Positions 7,582-16,014 of a stretch of 58,811 nucleotides of DNA are shown one piece after another. The position numbers and the translations under genes were made by a program. How positions within the stretch are numbered: position 1 is the stretch's first letter; each line of letters opens with the position of its first letter. The notes below the pieces were generated by a model, which was given only the letters and a program-made list of their open reading frames with translations, searched no databases and had not been told where the DNA came from. Origin of the DNA: CANDYO01 sp049653745 (GTDB lineage Bacteria; Pseudomonadota; Alphaproteobacteria; Rickettsiales; CANDYO01); the NCBI GenBank assembly GCA_049653745.1, contig JBASGW010000044.1, positions 1 through 58,811 of the forward strand, read 5' to 3'.

Positions 7582-9780
7582 ATGAACAATATTAATAACA
7601 TAGTGATAATAGGTTCAGGGGTAATGGGCGCAGGAATTGCTGCGCAAATTGCTAATGCTAACTTAAAAGTTCATTTACTTGATATTGTGCCCAGTGGTAT
7701 TTCAGATAGAAATATTTTAGCAAAAGAGGCGATAAAAAAACTTGTTCCTTCTTTAGCTTCAAAGGATCAGATAAGCTTGATTACTCCAGGAAATATTGAA
7801 GATGATTTAGAAGTTTTAAGTTCTGCTGACTGGATTATTGAAGTTATTATAGAAAAAATTGAATTAAAACAGTCTCTCTATAAAAAATTAGAGGAGTGTT
7901 GTAAAAAAAATGTAATTATTTCATCTAATACCTCAACAATACCATTGAATGGGCTTATTGATGGTATGAGTGATAATTTTAAAAAGAATTTTTTAATTAC
8001 TCATTTTTTTAATCCTCCAAGATTTATGCAGCTGGTGGAGCTGGTATATAGCTCTTTTACCGATAAACATAATATTGATACTATGGTAAATTTTCTAGAT
8101 ATTAATCTAGGGAAAACTATTGTTAAATCCAATGACACCCCAGGATTTATTGCCAATAGGATAGGTTGTTATTGGTTGCTTACTGCTCTTCATCAAGCTT
8201 TAGAAATGAACATGAATGTTGAAGAAGTGGACGCCTTAATGAGCAAGCCATTGGGCATTCCAGTAACTGGAGTATTTGGATTATATGACCTTATAGGTAT
8301 TGATGTGATGCAATTAATTATTAATTCTCTAGTTAATAACTTAAATATAGAAGATGATTTTGTTAAATCGAATAAGCTTTGTCCTTTAGTTGAACAAATG
8401 ATTGCTAATAATTTAATTGGTAGAAAAGGTAAGGGAGGGTTTTACCGCATTTATAAAGATGAGCAGGGCAATAAAATTAAAGAAGTGATCAATTTAAAAA
8501 CTGGAGAGTATCAAGAATTCAATCCAAGTTTTATATCTTATAATAACATTGAAGAAATAATTCAAAATAGTGAATATGGATTAAAAGTAATTAGCAAAAC
8601 TTTAAGTTATGCAGCAAATTTATGGGGTGAAGTTAGCGATAGTTTGTTTGATATCGATCAGGCGATGAAGCTAGGATATAATTGGAAATATGGTCCTTTT
8701 GAATTAATAGATTTAATTGGTCCTGCATATTTTAAACAATTATTGGAGAGGCAAAAACTATCTATTCCACCAATTTTAGATCAAGTGGGTGATGGTAGGT
8801 TTTATCAGCAAAATAAATATTTTATAGGAATGCATTATATCTCAATTAAAAGAGCTAAAGATATTATTTTGCTAAAAGATTTTAAAAGCGATGGTGCCGT
8901 TTGCAAGAATGATTCAGCTAGTATTTGGAATATGGGTGAGAAAATAGCGGTGCTAGAAATAACTTCAAAAATGGCAATATTAGACCATGATATATTCAAT
9001 CTTATCCTAAATTTTTATCAAAACCATTCATCTCAATTTAAAGCTCTTATTATTGCTAATGAGCAGACTAATTTTTCTGTCGGTGGAAACTTAAAATTTA
9101 TGCTTGAAAAAGCAAAGATGAAAGCTTTTAAAGCTATTGAGGATTATTTAAAGCTTGGACAGCAGGCAATGCTTAAATTAAAATATTCAGCTATTCCAGT
9201 GGTTTCAGCTCATAAAGGTGTGGCTTTTGGTGGTGGCGCAGAAATTTTATTGCATTCTAGCGCGGTGGTTGCTCACGTTGAGGCCAGCGGGGGTTTGGTT
9301 GAAGCGGCAGTTGGAATTATTCCAGGATGGGGAGGATGCACTGAGCTTGTGCTAAGATCTAAAACAGCTGAAGAAAAAATCAATGCTTTTAAGAATATTA
9401 TATTAGGTAATATTTTTAAAAATAGTTATCAATTACAAGAAAATTTTAAATTTAAAAATTTTCTTATGGTTATGAATGTAAATAGAGTTTTATGTGAAAG
9501 TAAAAAATCAGCCCTTAACCTTGCAATTAATTACCAAATTCTAACGCCTCAGTTGCCAATGGTATTTGATGTTGATTGGGATGAGGTGATAACAAGTCTT
9601 AATTTAAATGATTATGATCAAATTATTGCCAAAGAATTAGTAAAAATTTTCTCAGCAACTAATTTAACTGAAGAAAATTTGATGAATCTTGAGCGCGAAA
9701 TATTTATTAGCTTGCTTCATAACCAGCATACGTTAGATCGAATGAATTATATGCTTAAAACTGGATCAAGATTAGTTTAG
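7582..9780 (+). CDS. Bifunctional 3-hydroxyacyl-CoA dehydrogenase / enoyl-CoA hydratase
   Basis: This 732-residue fusion carries two beta-oxidation steps. The NAD-binding site GSGVMGAGIA is at residues 11-20, and the dehydrogenase core THFFNPPRFMQLVELV holds the expected catalytic histidine. A second dehydrogenase C-terminal domain follows (YNWKYGPFELIDLIG). The C-terminal third is a crotonase fold with GVAFGGGAEILLHSS (oxyanion hole) and GLVEAAVGIIPGWGGCTEL (catalytic Glu region). The order is dehydrogenase first and hydratase last, the reverse of E. coli FadB and FadJ. It starts at ATG 7582, is monocistronic, and diverges from the flavoprotein gene. Confidence 0.92.
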   Translation: MNNINNIVIIGSGVMGAGIAAQIANANLKVHLLDIVPSGISDRNILAKEAIKKLVPSLASKDQISLITPGNIEDDLEVLSSADWIIEVIIEKIELKQSLYKKLEECCKKNVIISSNTSTIPLNGLIDGMSDNFKKNFLITHFFNPPRFMQLVELVYSSFTDKHNIDTMVNFLDINLGKTIVKSNDTPGFIANRIGCYWLLTALHQALEMNMNVEEVDALMSKPLGIPVTGVFGLYDLIGIDVMQLIINSLVNNLNIEDDFVKSNKLCPLVEQMIANNLIGRKGKGGFYRIYKDEQGNKIKEVINLKTGEYQEFNPSFISYNNIEEIIQNSEYGLKVISKTLSYAANLWGEVSDSLFDIDQAMKLGYNWKYGPFELIDLIGPAYFKQLLERQKLSIPPILDQVGDGRFYQQNKYFIGMHYISIKRAKDIILLKDFKSDGAVCKNDSASIWNMGEKIAVLEITSKMAILDHDIFNLILNFYQNHSSQFKALIIANEQTNFSVGGNLKFMLEKAKMKAFKAIEDYLKLGQQAMLKLKYSAIPVVSAHKGVAFGGGAEILLHSSAVVAHVEASGGLVEAAVGIIPGWGGCTELVLRSKTAEEKINAFKNIILGNIFKNSYQLQENFKFKNFLMVMNVNRVLCESKKSALNLAINYQILTPQLPMVFDVDWDEVITSLNLNDYDQIIAKELVKIFSATNLTEENLMNLEREIFISLLHNQHTLDRMNYMLKTGSRLV

Positions 9781-9889
9781 TGATTTTGAGTTTCAATCAA
9801 GCTATTGAAGCTGGATGTAAAGAAAGGACTTTTACAAATGGTGTATATAGTAAGCGTTCATAGGATCTTATCTATGCTTTCCTTATTTT

Positions 9890-11077
9890 TTAGAGTTTAA
9901 TAAAGTTGTCGTTTTTAACGACTAAAAATATGGTTACAATTGAAGATAAGGTAAGAAAAATTAAAAGTAAGCCAATGTTTTGAAATGAGCCATTATAATA
10001 ATAACCCGATATTTCAAGGCCAAGAGCAGTGACCACAAGGCGTATTATTTGAATGAGTGAGGCTATTTTTCCTTTTGCTTGTGGCATATAATTTAAACAT
10101 ATTGGATAAATTATAGTATATGGTATTACGGTCCCTATATAAAAAGGAATAAGTGATAAAGTGATAAGTAGAGGATTTGGGGTGTTTGAATAAGTGGCTA
10201 ATGTAATTGTAATTAAGCTTAATATACATATTACATAAGAAATTTTTAATAATAATTTTTGATCAAACCTATTTATAATAAAGCTGCTTATAATGCTTCC
10301 TAAAGCAAATACTAAAGCTAATGATCCTTGGTAATAACCAAACTCCGATAGAGGAACTCCTAATCCTTCCATGTATAATATTGGAGAAATTCCAATAAAA
10401 ATCCACCAATGTGAAAACATAAAAACCAGACAAATGATTGCAAGTATTAATGGTTTTGCTTTAAAGATAGGAAGATATCCACTTAATTGAAGAGTTTCTT
10501 TATGTTCTGGTAATTTAGTAGAGGGAATAAAAAATATAGTCATTAACAGTGCTAGTAGTCCTAATAGCAAGAGTGCTATAAAATTTCCCTGCCAATGAAA
10601 ATATATAGCTATATAGCTTCCAATAATAGGAGAAACTGCAACGGCAACATTAACTATGCTATTGAGGATGCCTATAAAAAATCTTTGATCTTTCATTGAA
10701 TAAGAGTCGGCAATAATTAAGAAGCATAATGTTGCAGGAGCTGCCACTCCTATTCCTTGTAAAAATCTACCAATCATAAGTAAAGCATATGATGATGCCC
10801 ATGAACAAAAAATACTTCCTATAGTAAAAATAATTAGTCCAAGTAATATAATAGGCTTACGACCATAGTGATCGGCTAAGGCTCCTACAAAAAATAAGCT
10901 TAAGCAAAAACCAGTGAAATTTATTGATAATAATCCTTCAACTAGAAATGGAGATAAGCCAAAATATCCTTGTAATTCAGGGAAGCTAGGAACAAAAAGA
11001 TCCACCTCTGCTCCTCCTAAAATATCCATTATAATAACGGTAGCTAAGATCATTAATTTAGAAAATTTTGGTTTCAT
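9890..11077 (-). CDS. MFS drug-efflux-like transporter, Bcr/CflA type
   Basis: This 395-residue inner-membrane protein has about 12 hydrophobic segments. The loop signature GALADHYGRKPIILLG after helix 2 and the GRFLQGIGVAAPATLC stretch in helix 4-5 point to the Bcr/CflA drug:proton antiporter group, whose members export compounds such as bicyclomycin or chloramphenicol. The real substrate cannot be read from sequence. It is divergent from nuoA and shares a 184-base intergenic region with it. Confidence 0.88.
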   Translation of the reverse strand: MKPKFSKLMILATVIIMDILGGAEVDLFVPSFPELQGYFGLSPFLVEGLLSINFTGFCLSLFFVGALADHYGRKPIILLGLIIFTIGSIFCSWASSYALLMIGRFLQGIGVAAPATLCFLIIADSYSMKDQRFFIGILNSIVNVAVAVSPIIGSYIAIYFHWQGNFIALLLLGLLALLMTIFFIPSTKLPEHKETLQLSGYLPIFKAKPLILAIICLVFMFSHWWIFIGISPILYMEGLGVPLSEFGYYQGSLALVFALGSIISSFIINRFDQKLLLKISYVICILSLITITLATYSNTPNPLLITLSLIPFYIGTVIPYTIIYPICLNYMPQAKGKIASLIQIIRLVVTALGLEISGYYYNGSFQNIGLLLIFLTLSSIVTIFLVVKNDNFIKL

Positions 11078-11261
11078 GACTTTGAATTAATTGAAATTTC
11101 TAATATCCTTAACTATACATAACTTTAAGTTAAATAATAGCTATATTAACTTTATATTAATGTTTGAGATCTACAGTTAAAGATATTGTTTTATAATAGA
11201 CATTGACTCAATAAAACATTATAAATCATTAGTCGAGTTATTATTTTAATTTAGAAAAATT

Positions 11262-11639
11262 ATGTATGAATTAGTTGCTCAAAATCTTAGTCATTATTTG
11301 CCTATTATGGTGTTTCTAGTGGTTGCTAGTGCTTTATCTTGCGTGGTGATCATAATTCCTGCATTATTTGCTAAATTTAAACCTGATAAAGAAAAAAATT
11401 CTCCATATGAGTGTGGCTTTGAGCCTTTTGAAAATTCTAGAATTGAGTTTGATGTTAGGTTCTATCTAGTTGCTATTTTATTTATAATTTTTGATTTAGA
11501 AATAATATTTTTGTTTCCTTGGGCAGTCACCTTAAGCAAAATAGGGGCTCTTGGTTTTTGGTCAATGATGATATTTTTAGGATTATTAACGGTTGGTTTC
11601 ATTTATGAATGGAAAAAAGGTGCTTTAGAATGGGAATAA
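11262..11639 (+). CDS. nuoA: NADH-quinone oxidoreductase subunit A
   Basis: This 125-residue membrane subunit of complex I has three transmembrane helices. The family box KFKPDKEKNSPYECGFEPFENSR between helices 1 and 2 is clear, with the conserved cysteine in YECGFEP. It is the first gene of nuoABCDE. The start ATG at 11262 is preceded only by AT-rich sequence. The 3' end overlaps nuoB by 10 bases, as is usual for translational coupling. Confidence 0.97.
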   Translation: MYELVAQNLSHYLPIMVFLVVASALSCVVIIIPALFAKFKPDKEKNSPYECGFEPFENSRIEFDVRFYLVAILFIIFDLEIIFLFPWAVTLSKIGALGFWSMMIFLGLLTVGFIYEWKKGALEWE

Positions 11640-12166
11640 AAGAGATAGATTTTGAAAAGTTAAAAGCTAATCAAGATTACGCTTTTGAAGCTCTTGAAGG
11701 GGAGCTATCGGATAAAGGCTTTGTAATTGCTAAGCTTGATGACTTAGTTAATTGGGCTAGATCTGGTTCCCTATGGCCAATGACTTTTGGTTTGGCTTGT
11801 TGTGCGGTTGAAATGATGCAAGCTGCTGCTAGTAGATATGATTTAGATAGATTGGGTTTGGTTTTTAGGCCAAGTCCTAGGCAATCAGATGTAATGATTG
11901 TGGCAGGAACATTAACCAATAAAATGGCTCCAGCATTAAGAAAAGTATATGATCAGATGGCAGAGCCACGTTGGGTTATCTCAATGGGAAGCTGCGCTAA
12001 TGGAGGCGGATATTATCATTATTCTTATTCAGTTGTTAGAGGTTGCGATAGAATAGTTCCTGTGGATGTTTATGTGCCAGGCTGCCCGCCAACAGCAGAA
12101 GCTCTATTATATGGTATTATGCAATTGCAGAAGAAAATCAGAAGAATGAGTTTAATACAAAGATGA
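11630..12166 (+). CDS. nuoB: NADH-quinone oxidoreductase subunit B
   Basis: This 178-residue subunit binds iron-sulfur cluster N2, the last electron carrier before quinone. The ligands are visible in GLACCAVEMM (the tandem Cys-Cys), GSCANGG and VPGCPPTAE. I take the ATG at 11630 (MGIKEIDFEKLK), which overlaps the nuoA stop. A start at 11609 is in frame but adds seven residues inside nuoA. The nuoC start overlaps its stop by four bases. Confidence 0.96.
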   Translation: MGIKEIDFEKLKANQDYAFEALEGELSDKGFVIAKLDDLVNWARSGSLWPMTFGLACCAVEMMQAAASRYDLDRLGLVFRPSPRQSDVMIVAGTLTNKMAPALRKVYDQMAEPRWVISMGSCANGGGYYHYSYSVVRGCDRIVPVDVYVPGCPPTAEALLYGIMQLQKKIRRMSLIQR

Positions 12167-12741
12167 TGATAGATAAAATAACTGCAGATTTAAATGGCAA
12201 GTATAATAGTTTAAATGATCAAGACTATTTAATTACTTTAACTACTAGCCAAGAGCATATTAGAGATATTTTAAAATATTTAATTGAGCAGAAATTTAAT
12301 TTGCTTACAGATTTATCAGCTGTTGATTATCCTGAAAATATTCAACGATTTGAGATTATTTATAATTTACTGAATATTTTTGATAATAAAAGAATCATAG
12401 TAAAATTTTCGATAAAAGATAAAGAAGAGGTTGATTCTATAGCGGATTTATTTAGTGCAGCTATTTGGTATGAAAGAGAAGTTTGGGATATGTTCGGTAT
12501 CCATTTTAAGAATAATCCAGATTTAAGAAGAATTTTAACTGATTATGAATTTGAAGGTCATCCTTTGCGTAAAGACTTTCCCTTAACAGGATTCAAAGAA
12601 GTGAAATATGATGAAGAGCAGAAAAAAGTGGTTTATGTGCCAGTTGAGTTAGTTCAAGATTTTAGAAATTTTGATTTTGTAAGTCCCTGGGAAAGTGCAA
12701 AATATGTTTTACCTGGTGATGAAAAAGCTGAGAAAAAATAA
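12163..12741 (+). CDS. nuoC: NADH-quinone oxidoreductase subunit C
   Basis: This 192-residue peripheral-arm subunit of complex I carries the conserved family segment AAIWYEREVWDMFGIHFKNNPDLRRILTDYEFEGHPLRKDFPLTG. The four-base overlap with nuoB and the one-base overlap of its stop with the nuoD start mark tight operon packing. C and D are separate genes, unlike the fused nuoCD of enterobacteria. Confidence 0.97.
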   Translation: MMIDKITADLNGKYNSLNDQDYLITLTTSQEHIRDILKYLIEQKFNLLTDLSAVDYPENIQRFEIIYNLLNIFDNKRIIVKFSIKDKEEVDSIADLFSAAIWYEREVWDMFGIHFKNNPDLRRILTDYEFEGHPLRKDFPLTGFKEVKYDEEQKKVVYVPVELVQDFRNFDFVSPWESAKYVLPGDEKAEKK

Positions 12742-13922
12742 TGACAGAAGAAAAAACTAAAAAGAATATGACTATAAATTTTGGTCCTCAGCATCCAGCC
12801 GCGCATGGAGTTTTAAGACTAATTCTAGAGATGGATGGAGAAGTTATTACCAGAGCTGATCCTCATATTGGATTACTTCATCGCGGAACTGAGAAATTAA
12901 TTGAACATAAAACTTATCTTCAAGCCGTGCCATATTTTGATCGTTTAGATTATGTTTCTCCTATGTGTCAAGAGCATGCATTTGCTTTAGCCGTGGAAAA
13001 ATTATTGAAATGCGAAGTTCCGCTAAGAGCACAATATATAAGGGTTTTATTCTCAGAATTAACACGAATTTTAAATCATTGCTTAAATATAGCAACTCAA
13101 GCTCTAGATGTGGGAGCAACTACACCGCTTCTTTGGTTGTTTGAAGAGCGTGAAAAAATAATGATTTTTTATGAAAAAGTCTCAGGCTCAAGAATGCATG
13201 CAGCTTATATTAGGCCTGGAGGTGTTTCTCAAGATTTACCAGAAGGTTTGCTAGAAGAGATTGCGGCATTTGCAAAAACTTTTCCTAAGGTTCTAAAAGA
13301 TACTGAAAATCTTCTAAGTGATAATAGAATATTTAAACAAAGAACAGTAGATATTGGTGTGGTGAGCAAGCAACAAGCTCTTGATTGGGGATTTAGTGGA
13401 GTTATGTTGCGTGGTTCTGGATTTGCTTGGGACCTGCGTAAGAGCCAGCCTTATGAGATATATAGTGAATTAGATTTTGATATTCCTATTGGTAAAAATG
13501 GCGATTGTTATGATCGTTATTTGCTTAGAATTGAAGAAATGTATCAATCTTTAAAAATAATTGAGCAATGTATTGAGAAAATGCCAAGTGGACCGGTAAA
13601 AAGTTTAGATCGTAAAATTTCTCCTCCTCCAAGAATGGAGATGAAGCATTCGATGGAAGCTTTAATTCATCATTTTAAATTATATACTGAAGGTTATCAT
13701 GTTCCTAAGGGAGAAACCTATGTTGCAGTGGAAGCTCCTAAAGGAGAATTTGGAGTGTTTTTAGTGGCCGATGGCACTAATAAGCCTTATCGTTGCAGAA
13801 TTAAAGCTCCAGGATTTGCTCATTTGCAAGGGCTGGATTTTATGTCTAGAGGGCATATGCTGGCTGACGTGGTTGCTAATATAGGAAGTTTAGATATAGT
13901 GTTTGGAGAAGTTGATAGATGA
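12741..13922 (+). CDS. nuoD: NADH-quinone oxidoreductase subunit D (49-kDa)
   Basis: This 393-residue peripheral-arm subunit helps form the quinone pocket. It shows the family opening TINFGPQHPAAHGVLRL with the quinone-site histidine, followed by HIGLLHRGTEKLIE, and ends GHMLADVVANIGSLDIVFGEVDR as family members do. Length is normal. Its stop overlaps the nuoE start by four bases. Confidence 0.98.
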   Translation: MTEEKTKKNMTINFGPQHPAAHGVLRLILEMDGEVITRADPHIGLLHRGTEKLIEHKTYLQAVPYFDRLDYVSPMCQEHAFALAVEKLLKCEVPLRAQYIRVLFSELTRILNHCLNIATQALDVGATTPLLWLFEEREKIMIFYEKVSGSRMHAAYIRPGGVSQDLPEGLLEEIAAFAKTFPKVLKDTENLLSDNRIFKQRTVDIGVVSKQQALDWGFSGVMLRGSGFAWDLRKSQPYEIYSELDFDIPIGKNGDCYDRYLLRIEEMYQSLKIIEQCIEKMPSGPVKSLDRKISPPPRMEMKHSMEALIHHFKLYTEGYHVPKGETYVAVEAPKGEFGVFLVADGTNKPYRCRIKAPGFAHLQGLDFMSRGHMLADVVANIGSLDIVFGEVDR

Positions 13923-14497
13923 GTATAAGAAAATTTGCCCCTAAAACTCAGCAGCCAGAAAATTTTGTATTTACTGAAGAAAATCTCATAGTCGCTCAAA
14001 AACATATAGCTAAATATCCAGAAGGCAGACAAGCTAGCGCAGTTTTACCTTTGCTTGAATTGGCGCAAAGGCAGCATAATAATTGGTTACCAATGGCAGC
14101 TATTGAATATGTTGGGCAAATGCTTAATATGCCAGTATTAAGAGTGATGGAAGTTGCAACTTTTTATACCATGTTTAATTTGAGTCCTGTTGGTAATTAT
14201 CATATTCAATTATGTGGAACCACTCCATGTTGGTTAAAAGGTGCTTCTGATATTAAAGCTGCTTGCAAAAATAAGCTTAATATTGATTTAGGCGAGACCA
14301 CAGCTGATGGCAATTTTAGTTTGGTTGAAGTGGAATGCTTAGGTGCTTGTGCTAATGCGCCAATGGTTCAAATTAATGACAATTTTTATGAAGATCTAGA
14401 TACTACATCAATAACAAAAATTCTAGATGACTTAGCTTCAGGTAAGCCAGTTAAAATAGGATCGCAAATTGGAAGAAAGAGTTCTGAACCTCTTTAG
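13919..14497 (+). CDS. nuoE: NADH-quinone oxidoreductase subunit E (24-kDa, thioredoxin-like)
   Basis: This 192-residue subunit binds the [2Fe-2S] cluster N1a. The four cysteines are in CGTTPC and CLGACANAP, after a helical N-terminal half (AVLPLLELAQRQHNNWLP). In most bacteria nuoF follows directly; here a MerR-type regulator gene and more than 450 bases of non-coding DNA come between. The gene itself looks intact. Confidence 0.97.
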   Translation: MSIRKFAPKTQQPENFVFTEENLIVAQKHIAKYPEGRQASAVLPLLELAQRQHNNWLPMAAIEYVGQMLNMPVLRVMEVATFYTMFNLSPVGNYHIQLCGTTPCWLKGASDIKAACKNKLNIDLGETTADGNFSLVEVECLGACANAPMVQINDNFYEDLDTTSITKILDDLASGKPVKIGSQIGRKSSEPL

Positions 14498-14552
14498 AGA
14501 TTTGACTGATATATTCAATTTTAATAAATATATTATTATCTTAAAAAAACTC

Positions 14553-14583
14553 TTGACCCTATAGTTACTATATACCTTAGCTT
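14553..14583 (+). promoter_or_regulatory. MerR-type promoter/operator
   Basis: TTGACC (14553-14558) is followed by a 19-base spacer and TAGCTT (14578-14583). The spacer carries the perfect dyad TATAGT-T-ACTATA. An over-long 19-base spacer with a central dyad is the hallmark of promoters activated by MerR-family proteins through DNA twisting. It lies just upstream of the MerR gene, so autoregulation is likely. AAGGAGGAAG gives a strong ribosome binding site before the ATG at 14606. Confidence 0.75.
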
Positions 14584-14605
14584 CTTAAATCAAGGAGGAA
14601 GCTCG

Positions 14606-15553
14606 ATGACTAATTGGTATGTTAAAGACCTAAGTAAAATAACTAATGTATCTGTGCAAACATTGCATCATTATGACCGCATTAATTTATTGAAGCCGTC
14701 ATTAAGATTGTCTAATGGTTATCGTGTTTACTCTGAAAAGGATTTATTAAAATTACAGCAGATTATTGCGTTAAAATTTTTTGGCTTTGAGTTATCGCAA
14801 ATTCAAACTTTACTAACAGATGAAGTTCAAGCATTTGAACATTTTTCATTGCAATCTCAGCTTATAGAACAAAAAACTAAAGTTTTGCTTGAGACGGGCC
14901 AAATAATTAACGAGGTAATTTCTAAATGTAGTCAAAATAAATCTATTCCGTGGGAAACCATGATTAAATTAATAGAGGTATATCAAATGACAAAACAACT
15001 AGAAAATTCGTGGGCTAAAGAAATTTTTACACCTGAAGAATTAAAACAATATGTAGATTTTAAAAGTGAACTAAAACACAACCCTAATACCCAAAATCAA
15101 GCTAATTTTGCAAAAGAATGGACTAATTTGGTTAAAGAAATTGAAAATAATCTTGAGAAGGATCCTAAATCAGAAATTGGCATTAACTTAGCAAAAAAAT
15201 GCATGTTGCTAATTAATAGTTTATATGGAAAAAAATATGCTCATTTACGAACCAAGAAGTTTGAACAAGGATTCGGTGAAGGAAAAGGTTTGGATGAAGA
15301 GGGGATTTCCATAGAGATTGCTACATGGCTTGAAAAATCTGTGGATGCGTATTATAAGCAACGCATTTATTCTATATTATTAGAAGTAGGAAGAATTTCT
15401 TCAACTGAATCTCTAAAGCTTTGGCGTGAAGTTTTAGATGAGATGTATGGAGATGATTTAGAGCGTCATCAAAAACTTGTGGATATTGCTCTACAAGATG
15501 ATCAAGTTAGTATTGAAGCGAAGAAGTGGTTGGAGCAATTGAGTAATCTATAA
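14606..15553 (+). CDS. MerR-family regulator with a TipAS-like effector domain
   Basis: This 315-residue protein has an N-terminal MerR winged helix-turn-helix (YVKDLSKITNVSVQTLHHYDRINLLKPS then NGYRVYSEKDLLKLQQI, residues about 4-55) and a dimerisation helix to about residue 125. The C-terminal half is helical and resembles the TipAS antibiotic-binding domain (YVDFKSELKHNP, EWTNLVKEIENN, WLEKSVDAYYKQRIYSILLEV, LWREVLDEMYGDD). TipAL-like regulators sense thiopeptides or other drugs and switch on efflux or sequestration. It lies between nuoE and nuoF with its own promoter, operator and terminator, so it is a likely insertion into the operon. The ligand is unknown. Confidence 0.87.
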   Translation: MTNWYVKDLSKITNVSVQTLHHYDRINLLKPSLRLSNGYRVYSEKDLLKLQQIIALKFFGFELSQIQTLLTDEVQAFEHFSLQSQLIEQKTKVLLETGQIINEVISKCSQNKSIPWETMIKLIEVYQMTKQLENSWAKEIFTPEELKQYVDFKSELKHNPNTQNQANFAKEWTNLVKEIENNLEKDPKSEIGINLAKKCMLLINSLYGKKYAHLRTKKFEQGFGEGKGLDEEGISIEIATWLEKSVDAYYKQRIYSILLEVGRISSTESLKLWREVLDEMYGDDLERHQKLVDIALQDDQVSIEAKKWLEQLSNL

Positions 15554-15556
15554 TAA

Positions 15557-15642
15557 AATTGGGAGTTTAAGTATAATATGTATAGTTTAAGAGGCTTAAA
15601 AAATAGACCTCCTGAATAATCTCAATTATACTACTCCCAATT
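15557..15642. repeat. 86-bp imperfect palindrome (MITE- or palindromic-element-like)
   Basis: AATTGGGAGT (15557-15566) is perfectly inverted as ACTCCCAATT (15633-15642). Inside it, AGTATAAT (15570-15577) pairs with ATTATACT (15625-15632), leaving a loop of about 47 bases with a short GAGG/CCTC pairing. It starts four bases after the MerR stop. It could be a miniature inverted-repeat element or just a large transcript hairpin. I find no second copy in this window. Confidence 0.6.
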
Positions 15643-15645
15643 ATA

Positions 15646-15684
15646 GATCCTAGCTATAGATTAAATCTTAGGGTGGATCTTTTT
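15646..15684 (+). terminator. Rho-independent terminator of the MerR gene
   Basis: GATCCTA at 15646 pairs with TAGG..GATC to 15679 around the inner stem AGATT/AATCT, and TTTTT follows directly. It is placed to stop the MerR transcript before nuoF, so nuoF must either be read through to or have its own promoter. Confidence 0.65.
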
Positions 15685-16014
15685 GTCTGTTTCTGTATCT
15701 GCTAAAAATGACTTTAAACATGTAGAGAAAATCATGGGAGCTTTACCCCGTGATAGACAGCAAGTTATTTTGTACAAACAAAATTGGTAATGCTAATGAA
15801 GAAGTGAGCCATACATGCTCTTAAAAGTAACTAAAGGGAGTGGATAAGACATAAAAAGAACTAAAGCAATAGTATTATTATAAAACTCGATCCTTTTGTA
15901 ATTGATTGGTTTGTAGAGAAATAAGATATGCTATTGATAAATTTAACTTGCGCTTAGTGATCATGTTCCATTATTATAATTGCATTGAGTCACGCTAATC
16001 ATAATTTAAGATTT
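15685..16014. other. Non-coding stretch upstream of nuoF with a decayed ORF fragment
   Basis: No intact gene is visible. A short open stretch at about 15690-15790 encodes roughly 35 residues ending MGALPRDRQQVILYKQNW before a stop. It may be the tail of a lost gene, but I do not recognise it. The stretch must also hold whatever promoter serves nuoF; I see no convincing -35/-10 pair. Confidence 0.4.
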
